Part shown: piece by piece, positions 35,870 through 44,930 of the stretch | Layout: each line of letters starts with the position of its first letter | Position numbering within the stretch: position 1 is the stretch's first letter | Assembly: GCA_019192455.1 (NCBI GenBank) | Contig: JAHCML010000009.1 | Location: forward strand, 62,001 to 126,000 | Length of the DNA stretch: 64,000 bases | From: Alphaproteobacteria bacterium SS10 | Lineage (GTDB): Bacteria > Pseudomonadota > Alphaproteobacteria > TMED2 | Reading direction: 5' to 3' | Position numbers and translations under genes: made by a program | Notes under the pieces: generated by a model | Databases searched by the model: none | Told to the model about the DNA's origin: nothing | What the model saw: the letters and a program-made list of their open reading frames with translations, nothing else

Positions 35870-37057
35870 TTACGGTGCGGGGGCAGCGTCAGCTTGTGAG
35901 GTTGGGCCACCCAGGGTTTGGTTCCGGGGCAGGGTTTCTGGACCAGGCGTGGTGGGCTCAACCGCGTCACCGGCAATTGGGTCGCCGGGCTGCAGGCCCT
36001 CAGCCTTCAGGATGGCGGCCAGGTCAGGGTTGCGGCGGATGGCAACAACGGCTGAGCTCATGCCCTCAAGCAGTTGGCGTGCGGTGATCCGGGTGCCCGG
36101 GTCGTCAGAGTCTTTCCACTCCTGATAATGGCTGCGGGCCGCCAAGATGCTCTCGACCGGGTTCTCACGTTGGTTGGTAATCAGCGCCCGCGATTGGGTG
36201 ACCATGTCCAGCATGTTGGCCATGTAGTGCAGGTTGGTGCGGCCAATATCGCGCATGGCGGCCAGGGTCTCCGCCAGCTCACCCTCGGCGCGGGGCGGCT
36301 TGTCCATCGTGTCGTACTGGCGGCGTAGGCGGTTCGCCTGTCCGCGATGATGGGTGGCCTCGCGTGCCATGTTGACCAGGCCGGTCAGCTGGGTGCGGGC
36401 GTTCAGCCGCTCCTCATTCTCAGACCCGAAACCGAGATAGCGTCGGCCACCCTTCAGCTCGCCCAGGATCTCTGGGTTCTCTTCAACCTGTTGAGCGGCG
36501 GCTTCCAGGGCATCCTCGCCCAGCTCGCGGCGTAGTTCCGACCATTTACGGCGTGCCACGGCAGGCTCGTCATAGGCGCGGATGATCGCATTCTCGATGC
36601 TGCTTTCCGCAATGTTGGCGCGGCCGCCTTGCTCGCTCATCTGGCGGGCCACATGGCTGCGACGGGCCATTTGATCGCGCCAGGCAATGGCGGTGTCCAA
36701 ACGCTCCGGCGTTAGATAGGTGCTGAGCCAGGCCGCACGTTCGGCAACCACCTCAAGGGCGCGTTGGCGGCTCGGCAGGCCATTCATGGTGGAGCAGGCG
36801 CCAATAATCACATGATGGCCCATGCTTTTGTTCAGCTCATCTGACTCATGCAGGGTTGGGGCATCGCGATCCGCCATCTTGCGGATGTCAAACATGTGGT
36901 TGTCGAGCTGACCCTGACCAAGGAAGGGGATCGGGTCGCGCCAGGCCGGCATGGCCGACTGATCAGGCGTGGCCTCCTGTTCATGCCCCATCGTGCTCAA
37001 ACGCTCGAGCAGCGTCGCATAGGCGCCGGGTGAGCCGTCATACCGATGGGGATGCAT
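35870..37057 (-). CDS. unknown protein, tandem paralogue A
   Basis: I do not recognise this family. From the ATG at 37057, which has a strong GGGAGG site eight bases upstream, the product is 395 residues. It has no signal peptide or membrane helix and is predicted mostly helical and polar. It is a clear paralogue of the next gene: shared segments are the N-terminal MHP(H/L)(R/K)Y(D/N)GSPG, RAAWLSTYLTPE, TAIAWRDQMA versus RAIAWRDQVA, LKGG, RRQYDTM versus RRQYDAM, and AMRDIGRTNLHYM versus AMRDINSINLHYM. The C-terminal 35 residues are Pro/Gly-rich and probably disordered. The open frame extends 118 codons further upstream, but that part lacks similarity to the paralogue. Confidence 0.85.
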   Translation of the reverse strand: MHPHRYDGSPGAYATLLERLSTMGHEQEATPDQSAMPAWRDPIPFLGQGQLDNHMFDIRKMADRDAPTLHESDELNKSMGHHVIIGACSTMNGLPSRQRALEVVAERAAWLSTYLTPERLDTAIAWRDQMARRSHVARQMSEQGGRANIAESSIENAIIRAYDEPAVARRKWSELRRELGEDALEAAAQQVEENPEILGELKGGRRYLGFGSENEERLNARTQLTGLVNMAREATHHRGQANRLRRQYDTMDKPPRAEGELAETLAAMRDIGRTNLHYMANMLDMVTQSRALITNQRENPVESILAARSHYQEWKDSDDPGTRITARQLLEGMSSAVVAIRRNPDLAAILKAEGLQPGDPIAGDAVEPTTPGPETLPRNQTLGGPTSQADAAPAP

Positions 37058-37096
37058 AGGTTTCCTCCCTTGAGACAATGGGGTGCGTTTGATGAT

Positions 37097-37173
37097 GTTT
37101 TGTATACTATATAAGTAACAATCGGGCCATAAAAATCTGCATTGTTTCCTTAAATTAGACAAAAAATCTGTCG
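37097..37173 (-). promoter_or_regulatory. conserved upstream region of paralogue A
   Basis: This 77-base AT-rich region aligns without gaps to the region upstream of paralogue B. Four identical blocks are, in transcription order, TTTTTGTCTA, GAAACAATG, ATTGTTAC and TATACAAAAC, separated by 7, 17 and 8 non-conserved bases. Its near edge is 40 bases before the ATG at 37057, exactly as for paralogue B. No standard -35/-10 pair fits convincingly. Confidence 0.7.
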
Positions 37174-37252
37174 ATTGACGCGTTTTGGGAGGAAAAATGG
37201 CGTCGAAACCAGGGTTGAGCCAGCGTGATACCGGCTGGGTGCTGCGCCACAA

Positions 37253-37295
37253 CGCGAAAGGCCCGCCAGCGGAGGATGGGATCGCTGGTCGAGCC
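37253..37295 (-). terminator. possible terminator of paralogue B
   Basis: On the minus strand GGC-CCAGCG pairs with CGCTGG-GCC around a central loop with a small internal loop, then TTTCG follows. The T run is weak, so this may only be a stem-loop. Confidence 0.35.
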
Positions 37296-37325
37296 TTTGC
37301 GGTAGGGCCTAAATTGTGGGGGTAA

Positions 37326-38474
37326 TTAGGCCAGATTGCTGGGTCCGGTGCGCTCCGGGCTGCGGGCGGTGCCTGGTCGCTTCTTGTCGGCCAGCGGGTT
37401 GGTTGGCTCAATGCCCTGGGCGCGAAGGCTGGCCGACAGGCTTGGGTCGTCCATGATGGCGGTGAAGGCTGGGGCCAGGCCCTGCCTTAGGCTGCGGGCG
37501 GCGCTGCGGCTGCCCATGTCATCCTGGGCAATCAGATCATGGTACAGCTCTCTTGCCGCCACGACGGTGGTGACCGGATCGGTTTCTTGGCCGGCGATCA
37601 GCGCCTGTGCCCTGGTCACCTTGTCTGCCATATCCATCATGTAATGCAGGTTGATGCTGTTGATGTCGCGCATGGCCATGAGGGTGTCTGCCACTTCGGC
37701 ATCGCCCCGGCCGGGCTTCTCCATGGCGTCGTATTGGCGGCGGATCTTGGTGATCTGCTGGCCATGATTGGCGATCTTGGCCGCTGATTGCGGCAGGGTG
37801 GCCAGGCTGTTGATCGCCTCTCGCCGTTCGGCATTGGGACCGCCGAGGCCAAGCCAGGTGTTACCACCTTTAAGGGTGCCAATAATCGATGGGTCCATCG
37901 ACACCTTGCGCGCTGCCGCAGCGAGGCCGCCCGTCTCGGGGGCAGAGACCAGCTCACCCCAAGCCTGTTTGGCGGCATCGGGATCGGTAAAGGCATTGGC
38001 CACCACCCGCTCCATCGCTCTGGTGTCTTGATTGATGTGGTTGCGGTTGTCGCTGATCTGGCTGCTGAGTTCGGCCACCTTGGCGACCTGGTCACGCCAA
38101 GCAATGGCGCGGTCCATCTTCTCCGGCGTTAGGTAGGTAGAGAGCCAGGCCGCGCGCTCGGTCAGGATGTCGAGGCTTTGCTGACGGGCGTCCAGGCCGT
38201 CTTTAACCGAATGGGCGCCGATAGTGGCGTGGTGGGTCATCGGTTGATCAAGCTGATCATCAGGGTGCAGCGTCGCGCCATCCCGGTCTGCCATGCCTTT
38301 CAGTACGGGCATATGGGCGTCGAGATCGGCGGTGGCGATATTCGGCAGAATGTCCTGCCAGCCGGGCATCGGCCCTGCCAGATCGTGGGCTGATCGCTTC
38401 TCACCCATGGTCGCTAGCCGCTCAAGCTGGGCCTCATAAGGGCCGGGCGAACCGTTGTATTTTAATGGGTGCAT
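37326..38474 (-). CDS. unknown protein, tandem paralogue B
   Basis: The 382-residue product is the paralogue of the preceding entry and is likewise unrecognised. The ATG at 38474 is preceded by GAGGAG seven bases away; three codons further upstream the open frame has no similarity to the paralogue. The protein is soluble and mainly helical, with the shared core running from the N-terminal MHPLKYNGSPG through RAAWLSTYLTPEKMDRAIAW, the LKGGNTWLGLGGPN loop and RRQYDAMEKPGRG to the MRDINSINLHYMMDMADKVT helix. The extreme C-terminus is basic and Pro-rich. Conservation is strongest in the N-terminal tag and in the central helices. Confidence 0.85.
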   Translation of the reverse strand: MHPLKYNGSPGPYEAQLERLATMGEKRSAHDLAGPMPGWQDILPNIATADLDAHMPVLKGMADRDGATLHPDDQLDQPMTHHATIGAHSVKDGLDARQQSLDILTERAAWLSTYLTPEKMDRAIAWRDQVAKVAELSSQISDNRNHINQDTRAMERVVANAFTDPDAAKQAWGELVSAPETGGLAAAARKVSMDPSIIGTLKGGNTWLGLGGPNAERREAINSLATLPQSAAKIANHGQQITKIRRQYDAMEKPGRGDAEVADTLMAMRDINSINLHYMMDMADKVTRAQALIAGQETDPVTTVVAARELYHDLIAQDDMGSRSAARSLRQGLAPAFTAIMDDPSLSASLRAQGIEPTNPLADKKRPGTARSPERTGPSNLA

Positions 38475-38513
38475 TGATCTACTCCTCGACAACAATCTCT
38501 TATCTGAACACTT

Positions 38514-38591
38514 GTTTTGTATATCAAATACGTAACAATAATCTTAGAAAGAGGCCCATTGTTTCTGATTAGTAGACAAAAATAGCAGTCG
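38514..38591 (-). promoter_or_regulatory. conserved upstream region of paralogue B
   Basis: Counterpart of the region upstream of paralogue A. The four blocks fall at positions 1-10, 19-26, 44-52 and 60-69 counted from the gene-proximal end in both copies, while the bases between them have largely diverged. The distance to the ATG is again 40 bases. Confidence 0.7.
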
Positions 38592-38704
38592 CAATCCCCT
38601 CGTATGGCCGTGCTTGATAGAAGCAGCCAGACAAAAATTACCAATATTTTCCAATGTGTTGGCGGCTAGGTACTTATCCAAACACCGGTGACAAATGCCG
38701 AAAG

Positions 38705-39544
38705 CTAGGTCGCGGCGACGATCTTGCGGATTTGCTTCTTCGGAATCATCAAGCTTGTGCAGCAGCGCTCCAGGAATTTCTTCTCAGACTTGTCCACGGA
38801 GCCGTCGGCTGCTGCCAACATGCGGATACCATCAATGACCATTAGGCGTTGGGGTGGTTTAAGGCCGGCTGCGATCGCGCTCAGGTAATCGGTCAGATCT
38901 TTTTCTTCCAGCGTATGTGTGGCGATCGCATTTCTTATCTCGCCTTGCTTCACCTCTTGGCCGGTGATTTTCGACATATAGTCGGCGATTAGCGCCACCT
39001 CACGTGGGTCAATCTCACCATCTGCCTTGGCGGTCGCGATCAGCACCTCACGGAGAAGATCGGCAAATGAACTGCCAGCCTCGGCGTGAAACTTCTTCGT
39101 TGCTCGTTTGGCTTTTCTAACTGATTGGACAATCAATAAGATCAGCAGCAGCAGGCCCGGCCAGAAGGCATAGCCAAACACGTAGGTGGCAGCTGGGATC
39201 TCGCTCGGCGGTAGGGGATCTGGCAATACGCCAAGTGATTGCAGTTGCGCTATCTTCTCGGCATCCATCGGCCAGTATTTGTCGGTCCCGTTGGCTTCAA
39301 TGACCAGGCCCTTATCAACCACGTAGACACCGAGGCCGAGCCAGAATGTCGTGGCTAAGTGTGACAGGCGCCCATTATTTGCCCATTCACTCGGCAGGCT
39401 GGATGCCAGCCCGGGGGGAATGGTGACCGACGCTACCTTGGTCGTGCTGTCGTCATTGCCAACTCGGATTTTAGCTTCCGCCTCACTTGGCATACTCAAA
39501 CTTAAAACCAGCAGGCAAATCACCACCGACAGCAAACGCATCAT
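38705..39544 (-). CDS. TerB-like domain membrane protein
   Basis: The 279-residue product starts with a signal peptide (LLSVVICLLVLSLSMPSEAEA), has an external domain of about 95 residues, one membrane helix (about 121-141, PAATYVFGYAFWPGLLLLIL) and a cytosolic TerB-like helical domain (150-279). The two acidic motifs of TerB-type domains are present as KADGEIDPREVALI and AADGSVDKSEKKFLE. TerB domains occur in tellurite-resistance and membrane stress systems; the partner here is not apparent, as no ter genes are nearby. The external part is unlike anything I recognise. Confidence 0.8.
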   Translation of the reverse strand: MMRLLSVVICLLVLSLSMPSEAEAKIRVGNDDSTTKVASVTIPPGLASSLPSEWANNGRLSHLATTFWLGLGVYVVDKGLVIEANGTDKYWPMDAEKIAQLQSLGVLPDPLPPSEIPAATYVFGYAFWPGLLLLILLIVQSVRKAKRATKKFHAEAGSSFADLLREVLIATAKADGEIDPREVALIADYMSKITGQEVKQGEIRNAIATHTLEEKDLTDYLSAIAAGLKPPQRLMVIDGIRMLAAADGSVDKSEKKFLERCCTSLMIPKKQIRKIVAAT

Positions 39545-39641
39545 GTCACGCCCTCATGACCTTCAAGAAACTGAGTATATGAGTATGTGCTTGTCGATGG
39601 AGTGACACAATCCTAAACCCAGTCATCAAGCGTGATTGCCT

Positions 39642-40538
39642 TCAAACCATGTTGTTCATGGCGAAGCGGGCCAGGCGGTTATAGAGCGGCGGCGGTGCCA
39701 GCTGGCCGGGCAGCTCTGGTAGGCGCAGCAGGTCTGGCCAGTGGGTGTCAGGCATATCGATGCCCCAGGCCCGGCGAAGTTTCTGCAGGCTGGGTGGCAG
39801 TAGGGCCAGGGCCTTGCGGATGCCCGCTGGGCAATCGGTGATGATGGTGCCAACCCCGGTGGCGATCAGGCTGGTCGCCAGGCGTGGATGGTTAATCGTC
39901 CAGGCCACCACTGGTAGGTTCGCCGCCCGCAAATCGGCCATCTGTGCCGTGGTGATATGCATGCCGTTCAGATGGATGGCTGACAGCTCCAACCGTTGAT
40001 GCAGGCGCCGCCAATCTTTGGGCAATCGATTGGCCAGAAGGCCGCGCGGGTAGCCAGGCGCATCACGCCGTGCCGCCAACAAGGATTTGGCCGAGAAGCT
40101 GGAGAGTAATGGCGGTGGCTCACCCTTTGGCCAATAGGCCTTAATCGCCTCGGTCACGGCGAGGGCGGTCGTTCGCTCCCGCCCGATACAGGGCTTAATC
40201 TCGATATTTGGGGTGATACCCAGAAGGGCGCAGCGGGCCAGCGCTTCGGGCAGGGTGGGCACGGCCTCACCGGTGAAGCTGTCATGGAACCGGTAACCGG
40301 CATCAAGATGGCGGATGGTGCGGTAACTGGTGTCGCGGACCAGGGCACGATGACCGGTGGTACGCTTTAAGCTGACATCATGCATCAGGATCGGGATGCC
40401 ATCTGCGGTCAGCTTAACGTCGAACTCGACCCAACTGGCCCCTTCCCGTGCCGCTTGATCAATACCGGCCAGGGTGTTTTCCGGGGCTAGTCTCATGGCC
40501 CCCCGGTGGCCGATGACACGCGGCAGTTCAAGCTGCAT
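39642..40538 (-). CDS. glycerophosphodiester phosphodiesterase
   Basis: GDPD enzymes hydrolyse glycerophosphodiesters to sn-glycerol 3-phosphate and an alcohol. The catalytic features are visible: VIGHRGAMRLAPENT, EFDVKLTADGIPILMHD and the later IEIKP. The ATG at 40538 gives 298 residues and has GAGGAGG about six bases upstream; a GTG at 40559 lies before that site and is unlikely. No signal peptide, so a cytosolic enzyme. A C-terminal extension of about 50 residues follows the barrel. Confidence 0.93.
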   Translation of the reverse strand: MQLELPRVIGHRGAMRLAPENTLAGIDQAAREGASWVEFDVKLTADGIPILMHDVSLKRTTGHRALVRDTSYRTIRHLDAGYRFHDSFTGEAVPTLPEALARCALLGITPNIEIKPCIGRERTTALAVTEAIKAYWPKGEPPPLLSSFSAKSLLAARRDAPGYPRGLLANRLPKDWRRLHQRLELSAIHLNGMHITTAQMADLRAANLPVVAWTINHPRLATSLIATGVGTIITDCPAGIRKALALLPPSLQKLRRAWGIDMPDTHWPDLLRLPELPGQLAPPPLYNRLARFAMNNMV

Positions 40539-40875
40539 CGTCGCCTCCTCGGTGGCCACCTTGCCGACCAGCTGGCCAAACAGGGTGCGGGGTCCAATCT
40601 CTCGTTTTTGGACATGGCCGTTCCGATCTCACGCCGCTGGTCGAAACTTTGCCAGCAAAACAAAACTGGAACGCACACATCATTGCGGAGGTGTATGCGG
40701 GGGAAGTGTTACGGTTTCGCTAAAGTCCCTTGACGGAACTGTTAAATCGGTCGGGCCCGGTGGTTTTGCGCCAGTTTGTTACGTAAGCGTGGGTGATTGG
40801 CGCATGGTTGTGTCGCCCAAGACACGAGTGAGAAGGTGAAGAGCCAGGGTTTTACTGGCTCTGGACTAGGTTTCC
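40539..40875. other. intergenic region between the two phosphodiesterase genes
   Basis: This 337-base gap contains the ribosome-binding site of the downstream gene and a perfect 8-pair stem-loop, AGAGCCAG (40840-40847) with CTGGCTCT (40855-40862), 13 bases past the stop of the upstream gene. The stem lacks a good T run on either strand. Nothing else was recognised. Confidence 0.45.
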
Positions 40876-41646
40876 CTAATGCGAGTCATTGAGGGTAATC
40901 TGCCGCCTGGGTTGGGCATCCAGGATCGGCTTCAGGGTTTTGGGCGTATCGGTGAACACGCCCTCAACACCCCAGGCTAGCAACTCATGCATTTGGTCAG
41001 TATCATTGACGGTATACACTAGCACGTGTCGACCCGTCGATTTGAATGCCGCCACCTCCTCGGCCGTGACGCGATCCCCGTTCACATTGATGGTTGCCAC
41101 CGTTAGCCGATCCGCGATTTCCCGCCAATCATCCGGCTTGTCCCAGATCAGGTAGCCGCGCGGCCATTCGGGTGCCTCCCGCTTGGCAACCTCCAACGCC
41201 TCGATTGAAAAACTGGAGATAAAGGGTGGCGGCGCATCACTGGGCCAACAGGCCTTAAGGGTGGCCATAACCGCCATCGCCGTCTCGACATCCCTATTGG
41301 GGGCCACCTTGATCTCAACATTCGCCGTTAGCCCTAGGGCGTGGACCAGCTCGATGGCGTCCTCAAGTGTGGGGATTGGCTGGCCATTGCCTGCATCCAG
41401 CTCCCGAAGCGCTGCAAAGGGTGTTTTGTCCACCTGCCCAGTGCCGTTGGTCGTGCGGTCCAGGGTGTCATCGTGGAACAGGATGGTTTGGGGTGGGGTA
41501 TCGCCGCTGATGGTGGCATCGAACTCCACCATCGGTGCGCCCTGTGCGCTGGCTTCGCGAATGCTGGCGAGGGTGTTTTCAGGCGCGTGGGCCGCTGCCC
41601 CGCGATGGCCGATCAGTAAGGGTAAGGTGAGGGTTAGCGGCCTCAT
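40876..41646 (-). CDS. glycerophosphodiester phosphodiesterase, second copy
   Basis: The 256-residue protein is a paralogue of the gene at 39642. It has LLIGHRGAAAHAPENTLASI, the acidic MVEFDATISGD, ILFHDDTLDRTTNG and NVEIKVAP, so all catalytic positions are kept. It lacks the C-terminal extension of the other copy. It begins 34 bases after the methyltransferase gene, across a 14-base tandem repeat. Confidence 0.93.
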   Translation of the reverse strand: MRPLTLTLPLLIGHRGAAAHAPENTLASIREASAQGAPMVEFDATISGDTPPQTILFHDDTLDRTTNGTGQVDKTPFAALRELDAGNGQPIPTLEDAIELVHALGLTANVEIKVAPNRDVETAMAVMATLKACWPSDAPPPFISSFSIEALEVAKREAPEWPRGYLIWDKPDDWREIADRLTVATINVNGDRVTAEEVAAFKSTGRHVLVYTVNDTDQMHELLAWGVEGVFTDTPKTLKPILDAQPRRQITLNDSH

Positions 41647-41658
41647 CTCTGATCACTC

Positions 41659-41686
41659 GGTTTGGGTTACTCAGTTTGGGTTACTC
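41659..41686. repeat. 14-base tandem direct repeat
   Basis: GGTTTGGGTTACTC (41659-41672) is followed directly by AGTTTGGGTTACTC (41673-41686), 13 of 14 identical. The second copy contains the stop codon of the methyltransferase gene, so this looks like a small slippage duplication at the gene's 3' end. Confidence 0.8.
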
Positions 41687-42676
41687 GGTGGATTGAACCC
41701 CGGTAACCTTGCCATCAATCACCGTCTCGCCCTTTGGATAGGCGGTGGGCAACACGGCATCTAGCTCAACCGGCCATTTGACCGAGCTTCTACCAACCTT
41801 CCTGAACAAAACGGCGGAGGACAGGCTGCCCTCATAATGCTCATCAAACGCATTGGTCGGGTGGCACATGCGGGGCACAATAAACGCCTGCTCGCCAATC
41901 ACCGCCTGCTCAATCACAAAGCCGGTCGCGGGGTTAAAGATCGCGTGCCAGGCCTGGTCTGAGAAACGCCAGAAATCCCAGGGCTGCTCATGCAGTGGCC
42001 AAGTCTGGTGGGTCATGACGAGGCCGATGCCGCCGGTCTTCATCACCTTGCTAAGCTCGATGGCCACCTTCCACGGCATCAACAGGTGTTCAAACACCGA
42101 GAAGGACATAACGGCATCAAAGGTGTTCTTGCGGAAGTGCCGGGACAGGGAATGGGCATCGCCGGTCACATCCACATTCGGCCCTTCCATGATGTCGAGA
42201 CCGGTATACTGCCAATCCTTCGGTGCGAAGTGACGGCGGGCAATGCTGGACCGGGCCCGGGCGCCGATTTCCAACAGATGGCCGGGCTTACCCTGCGCCT
42301 GCATGGCGTTGATAAAGGTCTCTAGGGCCTGGTGGGTGCCATCGCCCTGGGGCTGTCCCGGATTGGTGATCTTATGCTGCTGCTGATCTTGCGTATCGAT
42401 GACCAGCTCACCGCTGGCGAGGTCGCTTGCCTTGGTCTTTAGCTCAAAGCGTTGATCAAAGGAGAACCGGGTTGAGCCTTCGTCGCCCGTCTCGGTCTTC
42501 AGTGTCAGCGGAAACACCTGATCATCGGGCAGCACCAGCTTAACGCCAGTAATCGGGGCGCCCATCACCTGAACCCAGCCGGTAATGACCAGCGAGCCCT
42601 GGAACAGGGAATAGCGACCCATGCCGTATTTCACGGTGGGTATCGTTTCCGCGGGGGTTGGTGCTGGTTCGTTCAT
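41681..42676 (-). CDS. two-domain SAM-dependent methyltransferase
   Basis: The 331-residue product has an N-terminal beta-rich domain of about 100 residues (GSLVITGWVQVMGAPITGVK onwards) and a class I methyltransferase domain. Motif I is HLLEIGARARSSI, the second acidic residue lies in YTGLDIMEGPNVD, then FDAVMSFSVFEHLLMPW and a post-motif GGIGLVMTHQTWPLHE. The closest look is to methyltransferases acting on glycans or small molecules. The substrate is unknown. The N-terminal domain may bind carbohydrate, which is inference. Confidence 0.82.
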   Translation of the reverse strand: MNEPAPTPAETIPTVKYGMGRYSLFQGSLVITGWVQVMGAPITGVKLVLPDDQVFPLTLKTETGDEGSTRFSFDQRFELKTKASDLASGELVIDTQDQQQHKITNPGQPQGDGTHQALETFINAMQAQGKPGHLLEIGARARSSIARRHFAPKDWQYTGLDIMEGPNVDVTGDAHSLSRHFRKNTFDAVMSFSVFEHLLMPWKVAIELSKVMKTGGIGLVMTHQTWPLHEQPWDFWRFSDQAWHAIFNPATGFVIEQAVIGEQAFIVPRMCHPTNAFDEHYEGSLSSAVLFRKVGRSSVKWPVELDAVLPTAYPKGETVIDGKVTGVQSTE

Positions 42677-42744
42677 GCGAGACCGGTATCCGGATGGGCG
42701 CAGGATGTAAAGCTCTGGCAGAATTCAGCCAATTTATGGGTGCA

Positions 42745-42776
42745 AAAGCAAAGGGGCCAGCGAATGCCGGCCCCTT
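42745..42776 (-). terminator. terminator downstream of pnp
   Basis: On the minus strand AAGGGGCC (42776-42769) pairs with GGCCCCTT (42758-42751) across a ten-base loop and is followed by TGCTTTT. It lies 28 bases past the pnp stop codon. Confidence 0.8.
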
Positions 42777-42803
42777 CTCAAAAATCGTTTCACCCTGTGG
42801 GTG

Positions 42804-44930
42804 TTACGCGTCTTCCATCTCTGGTTCGACTTCTTCGCCGGTTTCCTGATCGATGTTTTTCATCGACAGGCGAACCTTGCCGCGATCGTCGAAGCCGAGG
42901 CATTTCACCTTAACTTCCTGGCCTTCTTCCAGGACGTCGGTGACCTTACCGATGCGACGGTTGGCAATCTCAGAGATGTGCACCAGGCCGTCACGGCTGC
43001 CGAGGAAGTTCACGAACGCACCGAAGTCGAGGATCTTGACCACCTTACCGGTGTAGATCACGCCAACCTCTGGATCGGCGGCGATGCCTTTGATCCATTC
43101 GATCGCGCGGGTCGCGGCTTCGTTGTCGGTGGCGGCAACCTTAACGGTGCCATCATCGTCCAGATCGATCTTACAACCGGTGGTTTCGACGATCTCACGG
43201 ATCACCTTACCGCCGGAGCCGATGACTTCACGGATCTTCTCAGGCTTGATCTTGAAGCTGGTGATGCGTGGGGCGAACTCGTTCACCTCTTCGCGGGCAC
43301 CTTCAATTGCCTTGTTCATCTCACCCAGGATGTGGACCCGGCCGTCTTTGGCCTGCTCAAGCGCCACTTCCATGATCTCTTTCGTGATCGAGGTGATTTT
43401 GATGTCCATCTGCAGTGAGGTGATACCGTCTTTGGTACCAGCCACTTTGAAGTCCATATCGCCGAGGTGATCCTCATCACCAAGGATGTCAGACAGAACC
43501 GCGAAGCGACCGTCTTCTTCCTTGATCAGGCCCATGGCGATACCAGCCACTGGCTTTGGCAGCGGCACAGCCGCATCCATCAGCGCCAGCGAGGTGCCGC
43601 AAACGGTGGCCATAGAGGAGGAACCGTTGGATTCCGTCACCTCAGAGACAACCCGCATGGTGTAGGGGAAGTCTTCTTTCGATGGCAGCATCGGCTTAAT
43701 CGCACGCCAAGCTAGCTTGCCGTGGCCGATCTCACGACGACCAGGTGAGCCCATGCGGCCAGCTTCACCGACAGAGTATGGCGGGAAGTTGTAGTGCAGC
43801 ATGAAGTTCTCACGGTACTCGCCTTCCAGCGCGTCGATGATTTGCTCATCCTGACCGGTGCCGAGGGTGGCAACGGCGAGCGCCTGGGTTTCACCGCGGG
43901 TGAACAGGGCAGAACCGTGGGTACGTGGCAGGACCCCAACCTCCGCCACGATCGGGCGAACGGTTTTGGTGTCACGACCGTCGATCCGGACGCCGGTGTC
44001 GAGGATGTCACCACGCACGATGCTGGCTTCGAGCTTCTTGAAGCTCTCACCGACCATGTTTGGCTCAATCGCGTCGTCTTCAGCATAGAGGGCCATGGCC
44101 TTCTCTTTTGCTTCACCGACTTTGCCCTGACGCTCAACCTTGTCCTTGATCTTGTAAGCGGCTTTGAGGTCGTCACCGACTTCACCTTGCAGCTTCTCGA
44201 ACACGGCCTTTTGGTCGTAGGTCGGCTCTGGCATTGGGCGAGGCTCTTTCGCGCACGCTTCGGCCAGCTCGATGATGGCGTCGATGACCGGTTGGAATTG
44301 CTCCATACCGAAGTTCACCGCACCCAGCATGACTTCTTCAGACAGCTCAGACGCTTCTGATTCAACCATCAGCACACCTTCGGTGGTGCCGGCCACAACC
44401 AGGTCGAGAATGCTCTCTTCCATTTGTTGTGAGGTTGGGTTCAGGACGTATTCGCCATCGATGTAACCAACGCGCGCCGCACCGATTGGGCCCAGGAATG
44501 GCAGGCCAGACAGGGTGAGGGCAGCGGAAGCACCGACCATGGCGACCACATCTGGGTCATTCTCAAGGTCGTGGGCCAGAACGGTGGTAACCACCTGGGT
44601 CTCGTTCTTATAGCCATCAATGAAGAGTGGGCGGATCGGCCGGTCGATGAGACGGGAAACCAGGGTTTCTTTCTCAGTTGGGCGACCTTCACGCTTGAAG
44701 AAGCCGCCAGGGATTTTACCGGCAGCGAAGGTTTTTTCCTGATAGTTCACGGTCAGCGGGAAGAAGTCCTGACCCGGCCGTGGTGAATGGGCGCCAACAG
44801 CGGTACACAGCACGGTGGTCTCACCATAGCTGATCATCACGGCCCCATCGGCCTGACGGGCAACCTTGCCCGTTTCAATGACGAGCTTACGCCCGCCCCA
44901 CATCAATTCCTTACGGAAAACACTGAACAT
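42804..44930 (-). CDS. pnp: polyribonucleotide nucleotidyltransferase
   Basis: PNPase degrades RNA phosphorolytically from the 3' end. The 708-residue protein has two RNase PH domains (first near 10-145, second near 320-540, with [14 protein letters not shown]), the helical linker between them, a KH domain (about 550-610, [15 protein letters not shown]) and an S1 domain (about 620-690, [20 protein letters not shown]). The ATG at 44930 follows rpsO by 428 bases, a longer gap than in E. coli, with hairpins that could serve RNase III processing or autoregulation. Confidence 0.98.
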   Translation of the reverse strand: MFSVFRKELMWGGRKLVIETGKVARQADGAVMISYGETTVLCTAVGAHSPRPGQDFFPLTVNYQEKTFAAGKIPGGFFKREGRPTEKETLVSRLIDRPIRPLFIDGYKNETQVVTTVLAHDLENDPDVVAMVGASAALTLSGLPFLGPIGAARVGYIDGEYVLNPTSQQMEESILDLVVAGTTEGVLMVESEASELSEEVMLGAVNFGMEQFQPVIDAIIELAEACAKEPRPMPEPTYDQKAVFEKLQGEVGDDLKAAYKIKDKVERQGKVGEAKEKAMALYAEDDAIEPNMVGESFKKLEASIVRGDILDTGVRIDGRDTKTVRPIVAEVGVLPRTHGSALFTRGETQALAVATLGTGQDEQIIDALEGEYRENFMLHYNFPPYSVGEAGRMGSPGRREIGHGKLAWRAIKPMLPSKEDFPYTMRVVSEVTESNGSSSMATVCGTSLALMDAAVPLPKPVAGIAMGLIKEEDGRFAVLSDILGDEDHLGDMDFKVAGTKDGITSLQMDIKITSITKEIMEVALEQAKDGRVHILGEMNKAIEGAREEVNEFAPRITSFKIKPEKIREVIGSGGKVIREIVETTGCKIDLDDDGTVKVAATDNEAATRAIEWIKGIAADPEVGVIYTGKVVKILDFGAFVNFLGSRDGLVHISEIANRRIGKVTDVLEEGQEVKVKCLGFDDRGKVRLSMKNIDQETGEEVEPEMEDA

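Noticed and set aside
37058-37411. N-terminal extension of paralogue A by 118 residues
   Set aside because: The extension lies in the AT-rich regulatory region, lacks similarity to paralogue B, and a strong ribosome-binding site supports the ATG at 37057.
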